From Paucisalibacillus algeriensis (GTDB lineage: Bacteria; Bacillota; Bacilli; Bacillales; Amphibacillaceae): a stretch of 64,000 nucleotides of DNA. The DNA is taken from assembly GCF_000577245.1 (NCBI RefSeq), contig NZ_CBYO010000014.1, positions 434,001 to 498,000 on the forward strand. The letters run 5' to 3'. A program made the position numbers and the translations under genes. This document shows, piece after piece, positions 37,060 to 46,255 of this stretch. Position 1 is the first letter of the stretch; every line of letters begins with the position of its first letter. The notes under the pieces were generated by a model, which had not been told where the DNA came from, did not search any database, and saw only the letters and a list, made by a program, of their open reading frames with translations.

Positions 37060-38751
37060 TTATCGTGTAATTAATTGATTTTCTTCAATTCGTTTTAATG
37101 CACCAGGTTCCACTTCCTCGAGTGTACGTGCCGCTTGTTCTAAAGCAGCTTCATAATCAAAGTTTCTAAATAAGGTTTCGGCTTCCGTAAGCTTTGCTGC
37201 AAGTAACGGATACTTACTTCGGTATCTATTAGCATATTGAATAACTTGCTCCGTAAGATTTGCTTGATCCAACATCACATCTGTTTGTTCAATCAATAAA
37301 TCAACTGATGATTTAGCAGTAGAAAGTGCTTGTTGAACTTCTGAAATATCTAATGGGTTTTTCTCTAAAGCGGTTAGCACTTGATTACATTTCTCTAATG
37401 CCTCATCCATTGAATTCCAAATAAAACTTGGTACACCCGGAATATTACTCTTTTTTAGTTTGCGGTTAATTTCATTAATCTGATCACGGATATCCGCCAG
37501 TTTCTCTTTTGCTTCTATTTCATCTTTTCTTAGGTTGTATACACTGATTTTGAAATCTTGGTGTTTTTCCAGTAACACTTCCAGTTGACTAAATCCTGTC
37601 TCTAGCTGCGTTCGCAATTCAGAGTGAGGAGTTTTCTTATCTTCCAAACCAAATTCTATTTCGTCATAAACCTTTTGTAATTGTGTAATTCTCTTTTCTA
37701 AAGATAAATATTTTTCCATGTCCTGATCATCAAAATAATAGGTTTGTTTTAACGTTTCAACCTCTGATTTTGTTTCTTCAAAAGAGGCAGCAACTTCCAA
37801 GACGGACTTATGATAGCTTGAGGCTTGCGATTCCATGTAGTTTTTTGCGATAGCTTCTTTCTCAAGAAGTTGGTACATTTCTTGAATTCGATCTTCAATT
37901 TCACTTTTTAAAGTTTTAGCCTCAGTTGCTAGACCTTTTTCTAAAGCTTTTACACAATCTAGCAAACGCTGTTGATAACCTTGCAATTCCTTTTCAAACC
38001 CAAGGTGGTCAATTCGGAACCCTTCCTCTTTCATCTCTTTAATACCAGTATACAAATCGTCTATCTGAGAAGGTATCTCCTGTTTACACGCTCGATAAAG
38101 CTCAGGAAACTCATCAATTTCAGTTTGTAATTGTTCAAGTTTTAGTTTTAGGGAGTCTACTAATTCTTTAGCCTCTGTATAATTACCAGAATCTACTAAA
38201 TCATGATAATTCCCTAGTTCCTCGCTTAATTCCTCAATTTCAACTTCAAATCGAACTTCCGCTTTACCATATTGGAATCGATTTTGTGCAATTGTTTTAC
38301 GTAAGCTCTTTATAGTAGGTTGAATATATTCAACTTCCTTACGGCTTGACTCTTCTGATTCAACTAGGTCATCTAGTTCAGTTAGGATTTTTTCAATATC
38401 TTTTTCAATGGTTTGCAAAGCCTGGTCTGTTTTACGAAGAATCTTTTTGGCGGTTGAAAACCGAAATTTGTCAGCCGCTTCTTCCGCATCAAACAGATAT
38501 TCCTCTAGGTCAGGTAGTTCATTAGAAAGAATTAACTCCCAACGTTCCTTCCAGGATTCAAATCTATCTTGTGTCTCGCCTGATAAATTTAGAGCTTTAA
38601 TTTTTGTTAGCTGAGCGGACACATTGCGATTCATAATATCTAATTTCCAGCTTTCGAGACGATCCACAAAATCATATATTCTTTTCCTCATAATTAGGCT
38701 TATAATGATTAATACAATAACCACTAGTATAATTCCAATAATAATTTCCAT
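37060..38751 (-). CDS. ezrA: Septation ring formation regulator EzrA
   Basis: Membrane-anchored spectrin-like regulator that restrains FtsZ ring formation away from midcell and recruits PBP1. The 563-aa protein has one N-terminal transmembrane helix (about residues 3-20, MEIIIGIILVVIVLIIISL) with the body in the cytoplasm, made of repeated three-helix bundles with coiled-coil character. Length matches B. subtilis (562 aa). The ATG at 38751 is preceded by GGGGCTTTACG, a modest ribosome binding site. Single gene with terminator. Confidence 0.95.
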   Translation of the reverse strand: MEIIIGIILVVIVLIIISLIMRKRIYDFVDRLESWKLDIMNRNVSAQLTKIKALNLSGETQDRFESWKERWELILSNELPDLEEYLFDAEEAADKFRFSTAKKILRKTDQALQTIEKDIEKILTELDDLVESEESSRKEVEYIQPTIKSLRKTIAQNRFQYGKAEVRFEVEIEELSEELGNYHDLVDSGNYTEAKELVDSLKLKLEQLQTEIDEFPELYRACKQEIPSQIDDLYTGIKEMKEEGFRIDHLGFEKELQGYQQRLLDCVKALEKGLATEAKTLKSEIEDRIQEMYQLLEKEAIAKNYMESQASSYHKSVLEVAASFEETKSEVETLKQTYYFDDQDMEKYLSLEKRITQLQKVYDEIEFGLEDKKTPHSELRTQLETGFSQLEVLLEKHQDFKISVYNLRKDEIEAKEKLADIRDQINEINRKLKKSNIPGVPSFIWNSMDEALEKCNQVLTALEKNPLDISEVQQALSTAKSSVDLLIEQTDVMLDQANLTEQVIQYANRYRSKYPLLAAKLTEAETLFRNFDYEAALEQAARTLEEVEPGALKRIEENQLITR

Positions 38752-38982
38752 CGTAAAGCCCCCTAAAAATCCCCAAAGAAATTCCTTCTATAATGATATG
38801 AATAATTTTTATGATACGTATTTTCTATAATCCTTATAATACCATGTATATGCGATAATTGGCTAAAAAAATCAAATAAAAAGTGATTTTTTGTCAAAAA
38901 GTAACCGTTTTTGTATTTTACTGCGAATTCTCTAAAATTCTAGAAAAGAAAAAAGGTTGTTTGCACAACCTCATACACATTA

Positions 38983-39591
38983 TCATTCCATTATATAATC
39001 TAGCCATTTATGTATAGTCTTCACATATCTATCTACAAATAAAGAATGGGAATAGTCACCAATTACCTGACTCCTCCATTCATTATGTAATACATATGGT
39101 GTAACAAGCATTCCCTTTAATTGCATTAATAGGAATTGGCGGTCTAACTTATGTTTATCTTCTTTCTTATTTTTAAAAACATCGGAAAATGTATTGCCGA
39201 TGATAAAATTTTCTTTTGCTAAGTATGTAACAGCCATCTCACGGACAAAAACAGAGTCCATCGATAATTCCCGATGTATGAAACAGGACAATTGTAGATT
39301 TGCATGTTTATATTGTATAATTCTATGTACTAATTTTTTTAATTTTTCTATTGGGGAGTCAACTTGAGATTCCTCTAGAGTTGTTTCAATGATTGCCAAG
39401 TACTCTTCATAGTAATTGAAAACCGCATATTCTAAAAGCCCTTGTTTTCCTTTAAAATAATAACTCACTGAGGAAACATTAACAGAGGCTTTTTCTGCGA
39501 TATCACGAACGGAAGTACCGTGAAACCCTTTTTGATAAAAAAGTGTTGAAGCAGCCTCGACCACTTTTCTTTTTGTAGGGGTATCTTTCAT
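38983..39591 (-). CDS. refZ: TetR-family regulator RefZ
   Basis: In B. subtilis RefZ (YttP) inhibits FtsZ ring assembly near chromosome arms during sporulation by binding RBM sites. The 202-aa protein has an N-terminal TetR HTH (KVVEAASTLFYQKGFHGTSVRDIAEKA given here in part as FYQKGFHGTSVRDIAEK, then VSSVSYYFKGKQGLLEYA). The C-terminal ligand/dimerisation domain is TetR_C_33-like. Position between ezrA and the GAF methionine sulfoxide reductase matches the B. subtilis order. No RBM-like palindrome was noticed in the window. Confidence 0.88.
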   Translation of the reverse strand: MKDTPTKRKVVEAASTLFYQKGFHGTSVRDIAEKASVNVSSVSYYFKGKQGLLEYAVFNYYEEYLAIIETTLEESQVDSPIEKLKKLVHRIIQYKHANLQLSCFIHRELSMDSVFVREMAVTYLAKENFIIGNTFSDVFKNKKEDKHKLDRQFLLMQLKGMLVTPYVLHNEWRSQVIGDYSHSLFVDRYVKTIHKWLDYIME

Positions 39592-39712
39592 TGAATATCA
39601 ACTCCTTACTTACTTTAATGGTATCCCTATATTATTAATACGACAAAGAAAGGAATTATCCTGCATGTATCAACAGGATAATTTTAACAAATTTTAGGAA
39701 GGAAGATCTAAA

Positions 39713-40192
39713 TTGTTCCAAACTACAGCATATTCAGGTGACAAAGTAAAAGACTATGAACTATTAATAAAACAGCTTGCAGCACTCGTTCATGATGAAA
39801 AAGACGTTATTGCAAATCTTTCTAATGCTTCTGCACTATTAAATCAATTTCTTAATCATGTTAACTGGGTTGGATTTTATTTATGGAAAGAGGATGAACT
39901 AGTGCTTGGGCCATTCCAAGGTCTACCAGCTTGTATTCGCATTGGTTATGGGAAAGGAGTATGTGGTACAGCTGTCAAAGAACGAAAAACACAACTTGTA
40001 GAAGATGTAAATCAATTTCCAGGGCATATCGCCTGTGACAGCGCAAGTCAATCTGAAATCGTTATTCCAATAATAAAAAATAATGAAATATACGGTGTAT
40101 TGGATATTGATAGTCCTCTATTAAACCGTTTTGATGAAACCGATCAAGTTTATTTAGAGAAGTTTGTAGAAGAATTAGTTAAAATCATATAA
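39713..40192 (+). CDS. ytsP: GAF-domain free methionine-(R)-sulfoxide reductase
   Basis: Reduces free methionine-R-sulfoxide. The 159-aa protein is a single GAF domain (fRMsr/YtsP type) with WVGFYLWKEDELVLGPFQG and all three catalytic-region cysteines present: PACIRIG, GVCGTA and HIACDS. The start is TTG at 39713 (MFQTTAYSG), with GGAAGGAAG upstream; no ATG fits. It is divergent from refZ and convergent with the GGDEF gene. Confidence 0.93.
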   Translation: MFQTTAYSGDKVKDYELLIKQLAALVHDEKDVIANLSNASALLNQFLNHVNWVGFYLWKEDELVLGPFQGLPACIRIGYGKGVCGTAVKERKTQLVEDVNQFPGHIACDSASQSEIVIPIIKNNEIYGVLDIDSPLLNRFDETDQVYLEKFVEELVKII

Positions 40193-40193
40193 T

Positions 40194-40218
40194 AAGAGGA
40201 TGCCTCGGCATCCTCTTT
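40194..40218. terminator. Bidirectional terminator between ytsP and ytrP
   Basis: AAGAGGATGCC pairs perfectly with GGCATCCTCTT across a 3-nt loop, between convergent genes; T-rich on the plus side. Confidence 0.9.
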
Positions 40219-40223
40219 CTTCC

Positions 40224-42107
40224 TTAATTTTCCGTTACTTGTTCATTTATACTGTATTTTACAACGCAGTTTTTGCCGTAGCTTTTTGCTTCATACAATG
40301 CTTTATCAGCTCGAATAAAAAAATTACGAGCAGTGTCATCTACTTCTGACGTCCATGTAGAAACTCCTGCTGATAGTGTTACATTCGGCTCAGTGAAATT
40401 TTCTACTTCCGTATTTATGATTCTTGCTAACTGTACACCACTATTTAAATCGGTACTTGGCAAGTAAATGGCGAGCTCTTCCCCACCCCACCGTGCTGCA
40501 ATATCTTGCTCCTCAATGTTTTGCATTATAATATCTGCCACTTGCTTAATTACTTCATCCCCAACGTAATGACCAAATTTATCATTTACCTGCTTGAAAT
40601 CATCAATGTCAAACAGAATTAGCGTTCCCATTGCACCCTTTTCCATATGTTGCATAATTTTCTCATCCAAATAATTGCGTGAATACAACTGGGTCAAGTA
40701 ATCAGTTGATGCTGCCTTTTTTAATTTTTCAGCCAGTATTGTGTTCACAAAAGCAAGTGTGGAATGGTGAATAATGGATTGTAACAATTTAAAGTGATCA
40801 AATGTGAAAGCATAGGCTTCACGATGCAGAACAACCACAAACCCATTTATCGAGCCCGCATTTTCCATTGGCAGTACCATGACGGAGCGATAAGGACCCT
40901 TTCCTCCAGTAGATTTGTAGTCACCAGCAAAAATAGCCTCTTTTCGTTTTAGGACTTCATTAACAGAATCTCTAATAAATCCATGGCCAGGTAGAGTTTC
41001 AAAGAAATCAGTGCTACCATCGACCACATCATAGTGATGAATATTATTTTCCTGCATGTTATATATAAATCCAATTTCCTCTGGATGACAAATTTGACTA
41101 ATTTGATTTCTTACCAATTTTGTAATCTCGATTAAATCGAGATGAGAATTTAATTTATGCGTCAAATCATTGATTAATCTCAAATCCGATACAAGATGGT
41201 TCGAATTTTGATATAACGTTGTACTTTCTATCGCTAAGCCAGCTGTATTAGAAAATTTTGTTATGAAGAGGATATCCTCATCTTGAACCCCAAAAATTGT
41301 TGGAGCAATGATTTGTAACACCCCATAAACACCTTGATGACCTTTAAGCGGGGCATATATGCAAGTATCCTTCTCTTTAATCCGATTCTCAATTAGTACT
41401 TCACCATTTAGGAAGGCTTGTGAACTAATTGATTGATCACTTAGCTTGATTGTCCTAATTGGAAGATCCAGCGTATCATCGTGATCCTGAGCTAATAACA
41501 GATTTACTCCAAAATCAGGATATATGCTTCGAATGCTGGATATTATCTCAATCAGAATGTCTGTTTTATTTGTCAACACTAAAAACTTGGTCGTCATTTC
41601 GTATAATAGTTGATGTTTTTGTTCACTCGCAGCGGATAAAAATAATGGATAGGTAATCGTTAGTAATTTTTCTATCTCTTCTTTAATTACTAGATATATT
41701 TCATCTGCTATTGATTTTTGTTTCGGGTCATATCCGCAAACAACCATCCCAAATGGACCATCTTTAGGATAGAATGGAATGGTAACTAAATCAATATCCT
41801 GTTGCATCTCATGAAAGATAATGTTTTTCTCAATAGGGATTGTTACCGTACTGTTTATGGATGCAGGTCGAGAGTTATGATCCTGAATATAATCCATTAA
41901 TATATATGGTTCTTTAGAAGAGGACACTAGCTTATAACAATTTGTCCACTTATCGTATAAATATATACCTGAAAAAGCAAAATCAAATACCGTTTTTACA
42001 TTTTCTGATAGCATCTCATAAAAGTATTCCTTACTTTTTGGTGATAGCTTTGTCAGCATTTCATAGTTTAATAATATTAGGTTTTCCTGAAATTTTTGTC
42101 TGCTCAT
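40224..42107 (-). CDS. ytrP: GAF-GGDEF diguanylate cyclase (YtrP-like)
   Basis: Probably makes cyclic di-GMP from two GTP. The 627-aa protein has tandem GAF-like sensory domains (about residues 160-300 and 310-455), with a further N-terminal region, then a C-terminal GGDEF domain (about 465-625). The active-site motif RWGGEELAIYLP is intact, as are FDIDDFKQVNDKFGHYVGD and SAGVSTW. The allosteric RxxD I-site is absent: the equivalent position reads EEQD. No transmembrane helix. B. subtilis YtrP is in the same place. ATG 42107 has AGGTGATT ahead. It could feed a c-di-GMP signal to PilB in this window (inference). Confidence 0.9.
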   Translation of the reverse strand: MSRQKFQENLILLNYEMLTKLSPKSKEYFYEMLSENVKTVFDFAFSGIYLYDKWTNCYKLVSSSKEPYILMDYIQDHNSRPASINSTVTIPIEKNIIFHEMQQDIDLVTIPFYPKDGPFGMVVCGYDPKQKSIADEIYLVIKEEIEKLLTITYPLFLSAASEQKHQLLYEMTTKFLVLTNKTDILIEIISSIRSIYPDFGVNLLLAQDHDDTLDLPIRTIKLSDQSISSQAFLNGEVLIENRIKEKDTCIYAPLKGHQGVYGVLQIIAPTIFGVQDEDILFITKFSNTAGLAIESTTLYQNSNHLVSDLRLINDLTHKLNSHLDLIEITKLVRNQISQICHPEEIGFIYNMQENNIHHYDVVDGSTDFFETLPGHGFIRDSVNEVLKRKEAIFAGDYKSTGGKGPYRSVMVLPMENAGSINGFVVVLHREAYAFTFDHFKLLQSIIHHSTLAFVNTILAEKLKKAASTDYLTQLYSRNYLDEKIMQHMEKGAMGTLILFDIDDFKQVNDKFGHYVGDEVIKQVADIIMQNIEEQDIAARWGGEELAIYLPSTDLNSGVQLARIINTEVENFTEPNVTLSAGVSTWTSEVDDTARNFFIRADKALYEAKSYGKNCVVKYSINEQVTEN

Positions 42108-42236
42108 AGTAATCACCTATCAAGGAATTTTTGATTTTATTTAACTCAATTATATAAAACTTTTTGAAATTTTCCTATTCTAGTATACTGAACTTATTCA
42201 TGCTTTGCCCAAAATTTCTTTTCTACAAAAGAATCA

Positions 42237-42265
42237 TTGACTTAAACCACAAAAAAATATATACT
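42237..42265 (+). promoter_or_regulatory. Sigma-A promoter of rpsD
   Basis: -35 TTGACT (42237-42242), 17-bp spacer, -10 TATACT (42260-42265). It starts the S4 leader about 185 bp before rpsD. Confidence 0.8.
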
Positions 42266-42271
42266 AGTCTT

Positions 42272-42456
42272 TGTGTAAAATAATAAGGCAGCCTAAGTGC
42301 ATCACCATTCGAACCATTTTGTTCCTCTAAACCTTGAGGTGTATCGCGTAACTCTCAGCTGCTGGAGCGATGGTACATGAAAACATAATGGCGGTTGGAA
42401 CGATCACGGCCCAAATTTTGTTTTATGCAAATACAATATAAAGGAGGAAATGTCCT
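42272..42456 (+). ncRNA. Ribosomal protein S4 leader (autoregulatory mRNA element)
   Basis: The 185-nt rpsD 5' UTR has the layout of the Firmicutes S4 leader: a structured region of paired segments such as CCTCTAAACCTTGAGG, an AGCTGCTGG loop region and GATCACGGCCCAAATTTTG before the Shine-Dalgarno AAGGAGGAAA. S4 binds its own leader through a pseudoknot that mimics its 16S rRNA site and represses translation (established for B. subtilis). Recognition is from sequence and position; no folding was computed. Confidence 0.8.
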
Positions 42457-43059
42457 ATGGCACGATATACAGGTCCTGTATGGAAAAAATCACGTCGTCT
42501 TGGCATTTCATTAACTGGCACTGGTAAAGAGCTAGACAAACGCCCTTACGCTCCTGGGCAACATGGAGCTAACCAACGCAGAAAACTTTCTGAGTATGGT
42601 ATTCAATTACAAGAAAAACAAAAACTACGCTTTATGTATGGTTTGAACGAGCGTCAATTCCGTACTCTATTCAATAGAGCTGGTAAAATGAAAGGTGTTC
42701 ATGGTGAAAACTTCATGACTTTACTTGAAACTCGCCTTGACAACCTAGTTTACCGTTTAGGTCTTGCACGTACTCGTAGACAAGCTCGTCAGCTTGTAAA
42801 CCATGGTCACGTGACTGTTGATGGTGGACGTGTTGATATTCCATCTTACCTAGTAAAACCTGGTCAAATTATTGGTCTTCGCGAAAAATCAAGAAACCTT
42901 GACATCGTGAGAGAAGCAATTGAAGTTACAAACTTCGTACCAGAATATTTAACTTTTGATGCAGATAAATTAGAAGGTACTTTCAACCGTTTACCAGAAC
43001 GTTCTGAATTACCATCTGAAATCTCAGAACAATTAATCGTTGAATTCTACTCTCGTTAA
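42457..43059 (+). CDS. rpsD: 30S ribosomal protein S4
   Basis: Primary 16S rRNA-binding protein of the small subunit. The 200-aa length is standard. N-terminal [19 protein letters not shown], then [20 protein letters not shown] and an S4 RNA-binding domain ([18 protein letters not shown], about residues 103-120). The zinc cysteines of some S4 proteins are absent, giving the C-minus type. Codon use is strongly biased, as expected for a highly expressed gene. Monocistronic with its own promoter, leader and terminator. Confidence 0.98.
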   Translation: MARYTGPVWKKSRRLGISLTGTGKELDKRPYAPGQHGANQRRKLSEYGIQLQEKQKLRFMYGLNERQFRTLFNRAGKMKGVHGENFMTLLETRLDNLVYRLGLARTRRQARQLVNHGHVTVDGGRVDIPSYLVKPGQIIGLREKSRNLDIVREAIEVTNFVPEYLTFDADKLEGTFNRLPERSELPSEISEQLIVEFYSR

Positions 43060-43398
43060 TCTCTGCCTTATGCATGTTAACACACATAGAACCCTTGAAA
43101 TTGTTGTTAAATCAACATTTCAAGGGTTCTATTATTTTGTTGCCAACATTTTTTAGGATACTCTACTAAATATAACTTCTAAAAGCATTATCTTTTAAAC
43201 TGTATAATAGCTATTATGGATCCAATTTACACGTTGTAACTTTTTGAAACGAGGTTCTTTCGTCCATCTTTTTCCTTTGTACCAAATAGTGTATGATAAA
43301 ATAAATAATATCGCATCATTTCTCTAATCTGTCATACTACTAATAACTTGATTGATTTTAACATCCTACATATACAAGAGGTGAAGGAGTACGAGTAA
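43060..43398. other. rpsD-HTH/F1-beta gene intergenic region
   Basis: A 339-bp gap. It holds the rpsD terminator (43088-43138), then AT-rich sequence with two possible -10 boxes for the downstream gene: TATAAT at 43203-43208 and TATGAT at 43292-43297 (the latter 17 bp after a weak TTTTTC). A perfect 14-bp palindrome ATAATAGCTATTAT (43204-43217) covers the first -10 box and could be an operator. No coding sequence recognised. Confidence 0.45.
43088..43138 (+). terminator. Intrinsic terminator of rpsD
   Basis: AGAACCCTTGAAAT pairs perfectly with ATTTCAAGGGTTCT, followed by ATTATTTT. Confidence 0.85.
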
Positions 43399-44454
43399 AT
43401 GGATAATATAAAACTTAATGTTTCATTTCTACGAAAACGAGTCCCTAATTTAACCATAGCAGCTAAAGAAAAAGGTTTACGGCCTGCCACAGTTTCTAAT
43501 TTGTGTACAGGGAAGACTCCAGTAGGACGTGCAGAAGTGCGAACATTAGTCGCGTTAGCGGAACTTGCAGAATGTAAAATCGATGATTTAATCATTCGTG
43601 ATAATGAAGTTCAAATGATTGAAACAGGTATTAAAGCACTAGATTTTCTAGCTCCTATAACCAGAGGAGGTATAAACGGATTTATAGCTAGGCCAGGAAT
43701 GGGGCAACTAGTACTACTAGCAGAGATATTTTACCGTTTAAGAGATAAGGATTTTACTACAGTACTTTTAATACCCTACTTGGACAGTCCTGATTTAAAA
43801 GAAGTGAAAGAAACATCGAATATCCTATCCCAAGATACCAATAGTGCCTATAAGAAAATCATAGATGTAAAAGAGAATCAAGATGTCGTATTAGCAGTGG
43901 ATAGGTCTTTAGTAGTTTCAGGAGAAATTTATTCTTTACTCGAAAAACTAAAGTTGCCAAAAGAAAAGACGATTACTACGTTTCTAATTGACCCAACTGG
44001 AGAAGCAGTAGATGAAGAACTTCCGTATGGACCTTTAGATACAATCTGGCATTTTGATGCGGAACTAGTCTCCAGAAAACTATTTCCTGCAATAAATCCT
44101 GTTTCTTCCACCTCTGTTATAACAGAAGGAGCTCAATTAGATAAAAAACATTTTAATCTACAACAAAGAGCAAGAAAAATAATGCGCCGATACCGTGAAC
44201 TGAGATTTTTAGTTAATGCTTTTGGCTACGATAAATTACAATTTCCGGATAAGGAAATTTATAACCGAGGGCTACGCCTTGAATCATATTTGACTCAAGC
44301 TTTTTTTGTTTCAGAACCTTTCACTAAAAAGAATGGTGCCTCGGTTTCATTATCTGATACGTTAGAAGATGTCAGTCGTATTCTCGACGGTCAACTAGAT
44401 GAAGTGAACAATGACAGACTACTTTATATAGGATCACTTTACCACATAACCTAA
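43399..44454 (+). CDS. XRE-type HTH fused to a catalytically dead F1-ATPase beta-like domain
   Basis: A 351-aa protein of unknown function. Residues 1-70 form a Cro/XRE-like HTH (AAKEKGLRPATVSNLCTGKT, then RTLVALAELAECKIDDLII). From residue 75 it aligns collinearly with F1 beta: ETGIKALDFLAP (ETGIKVVDLLAP in F1), QDVVLAVD (Walker B), FPAINPVSSTS (YPAVDPLASTS) and MRRYRELRFLVNAFGYDKL (LQRYKELQDIIAILGMDEL), ending with a LSDTLEDVSRILDGQLDE C-terminal domain. The beta-barrel domain is missing, and the P-loop GGAGVGKT is replaced by ARPGMGQL, so Lys and Thr are gone, as is the catalytic Glu. The Shine-Dalgarno GAAGGAG fits ATG 43399. Probably a DNA-binding regulator with a pseudo-ATPase oligomerisation domain. 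Confidence 0.85.
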   Translation: MDNIKLNVSFLRKRVPNLTIAAKEKGLRPATVSNLCTGKTPVGRAEVRTLVALAELAECKIDDLIIRDNEVQMIETGIKALDFLAPITRGGINGFIARPGMGQLVLLAEIFYRLRDKDFTTVLLIPYLDSPDLKEVKETSNILSQDTNSAYKKIIDVKENQDVVLAVDRSLVVSGEIYSLLEKLKLPKEKTITTFLIDPTGEAVDEELPYGPLDTIWHFDAELVSRKLFPAINPVSSTSVITEGAQLDKKHFNLQQRARKIMRRYRELRFLVNAFGYDKLQFPDKEIYNRGLRLESYLTQAFFVSEPFTKKNGASVSLSDTLEDVSRILDGQLDEVNNDRLLYIGSLYHIT

Positions 44455-44500
44455 CTCGTTTAGGTATAGGCGTTAAGACTCTTACTCTCCTGCCCGGTTA

Positions 44501-44534
44501 AAAAGGGGCACAGATTATTTCTCGTGCCCCTTTC
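44501..44534. terminator. Bidirectional terminator after the HTH/F1-beta gene
   Basis: AAAGGGGCAC pairs perfectly with GTGCCCCTTT between convergent genes, with A-rich left and T-rich right flanks. Confidence 0.8.
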
Positions 44535-44544
44535 AAACATAAAT

Positions 44545-45231
44545 TTATTTGAGAAATTCTATCAAGATGGATAGAAATTCTGATAAATTATCCTGATGAA
44601 CATGATGACCAGCACCATCAATTGTTACCAATTTACAATCCGGGATATTCTCGGAAACTTCTCGTAATTTGTCTTGTGGAATATTACTAGCTCCACCCCC
44701 AATAATAAGTGTTGGTGCAGAAATAGCAGGGAGTCTTTCCCACCATTCTGGGTTTGGTTCGTTTAACTGTCTCATTATTGATTGAAAAGCTTTCCAATCA
44801 AATGGCAAAGGTTGTTCTGGCTCAGATGGTATTTCTTTTGGTTTGTCTGTAAATGGTGGCGGTGTATCAACTACAACTAATTTCTCTATTCTCGAAGCAT
44901 ATTGTTCTGAAAAAAGATATGATACAGTTCCTCCCATTGAATGACCGATAAGAATAAAACGTTCCAAATCCAATGCATCAACAAAAAGAAGTAGGTCCTC
45001 ACACATTTCCTCGAAAGAATAGGTATCTGTTCTGGCACTCTCTCCATGCCCTCTCTGATCTAAGGCAATAAAACGATAACTTTCTCCTAAACCAGCAGCT
45101 ACTCTCTCCCAAGACTTTGAATTATTACCTAGTGAATGAAGTGCAACTATTGGCAGTGCTAAAGGGTTTCCACTCTCCCTATACTGAAAGGTATGTTTAT
45201 TAAGTTCAATTTGTTTCACCAAAAATTCCAT
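44545..45231 (-). CDS. Alpha/beta hydrolase
   Basis: A 228-aa esterase-like protein with HG-type LDQRGHGESARTDTYS, the nucleophile elbow GHSMGG (about residues 87-92), an Asp in the ISAPTLIIGGGAS region and the catalytic His in DGAGHHVHQD. Substrate unknown; small esters or lactones are usual for this group. ATG 45231 (MEFLVKQIELNK) has GGAGATGG ahead; the frame extends to 45279 without a Shine-Dalgarno. It follows the acetamidase-like gene by 68 bp in the same direction and may be co-transcribed. Confidence 0.88.
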   Translation of the reverse strand: MEFLVKQIELNKHTFQYRESGNPLALPIVALHSLGNNSKSWERVAAGLGESYRFIALDQRGHGESARTDTYSFEEMCEDLLLFVDALDLERFILIGHSMGGTVSYLFSEQYASRIEKLVVVDTPPPFTDKPKEIPSEPEQPLPFDWKAFQSIMRQLNEPNPEWWERLPAISAPTLIIGGGASNIPQDKLREVSENIPDCKLVTIDGAGHHVHQDNLSEFLSILIEFLK

Positions 45232-45298
45232 ATTACCATCTCCATCCGATTTACTTTCATTTTCTAGTCTGTATAGCAAACATTAATAGATTAAGATA

Positions 45299-46255
45299 TT
45301 ACCTTAAGGCATCAAATGACAAATAGGCATGAACGCCCTTACTGAAATTTACGATTTGTGTAACGCGTAAATCCACAACCATTGTTGCGTAGGCATAAGC
45401 TTCCGTCCTGGAAATTGTGTACAACTCAGTCATTAAATCCAACATATCACTTAGTGCAAGCCACATTGCTTCTTCTAAGTTTTCGTGAAAAGCCATGGTA
45501 ATCCATCCTGATTCCGTTTTTGCTCTAGGTCTGTTGATTTTCATATCTTCTCGTGTCTTAAAAGTTAAACTTACTCGCTCCATCGGACATTCTAACGCAG
45601 GACCAGCAACTTCTCCGTCACCCTGAACAGCATGGCCATCTCCTGTAGAAAAAAGGCCACCTTTTACAGAAATCGGCAAATATAATGTACTTCCTACCTG
45701 TAATTCTTTACAGTCAATATTACCTCCACTATACCGTGGAACAAAGGTTGAAAGCTGCCCCTCTTCATCAGATGGCATGCCCATTATTCCCATGAATGGA
45801 CGTAATTCCACATTGTAATCAAAATTGCCAAATTGACTTGTACCCACCATTTTTTCAACATCAAGTTCAAAATCAAGCAGAACTTCTTCCTCTTGAACCA
45901 ATCCTAATCTTTCATTCCAGTAACTTGGAAACCCACCTGCTGAAGTCCAGCCCCAAGAACCTGGAACAATCTCGTTAATTGTTATTTCCAAAGTATCACC
46001 TGGCTTAGCATCTTGAATATAGACTGGGCCGACTAAAGCATGACCAAATTGGTTCGTTTTCCTTTCGGGCTTAAGTTCCGTAAACTTTTTTCTTGGTTTG
46101 CCTGGATCTGAACGCTTTTCTAATCCCCAAGCAGAATCTAATGTTCTGAAAATAACCGTGTCTCCTGAATGAATAGTTAATACAGGATCCAAATCCTTGC
46201 TGAAAAATCCATGTAATGTGTCTGAATCAGGTTCTAACCTATAAATATTGGACAT
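45299..46255 (-). CDS. Acetamidase/formamidase family protein
   Basis: A 318-aa protein of the FmdA/AmdA fold that hydrolyses short-chain amides to the acid and ammonia. Seen: the N-terminal TIHSGDTVIFRTLDSAWG, the GPVYIQDAKPGDTLEITI beta-strand region, and the zinc-binding GDGHAVQGDGEVAGPALE (about residues 198-215) typical of the family. ATG 46255 has GGAGG 8 nt upstream; an earlier start at 46303 is not supported. The actual amide is not determined. Confidence 0.9.
   Translation of the reverse strand: MSNIYRLEPDSDTLHGFFSKDLDPVLTIHSGDTVIFRTLDSAWGLEKRSDPGKPRKKFTELKPERKTNQFGHALVGPVYIQDAKPGDTLEITINEIVPGSWGWTSAGGFPSYWNERLGLVQEEEVLLDFELDVEKMVGTSQFGNFDYNVELRPFMGIMGMPSDEEGQLSTFVPRYSGGNIDCKELQVGSTLYLPISVKGGLFSTGDGHAVQGDGEVAGPALECPMERVSLTFKTREDMKINRPRAKTESGWITMAFHENLEEAMWLALSDMLDLMTELYTISRTEAYAYATMVVDLRVTQIVNFSKGVHAYLSFDALR

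Noticed and set aside
43399-44454. Calling the HTH/F1-beta protein a flagellar FliI, a RecA-like or an active ATP synthase subunit
   Set aside because: The C-terminal match is to F1 beta, the N-terminal barrel is missing and the P-loop lacks Lys and Thr, so an active ATPase is unlikely.
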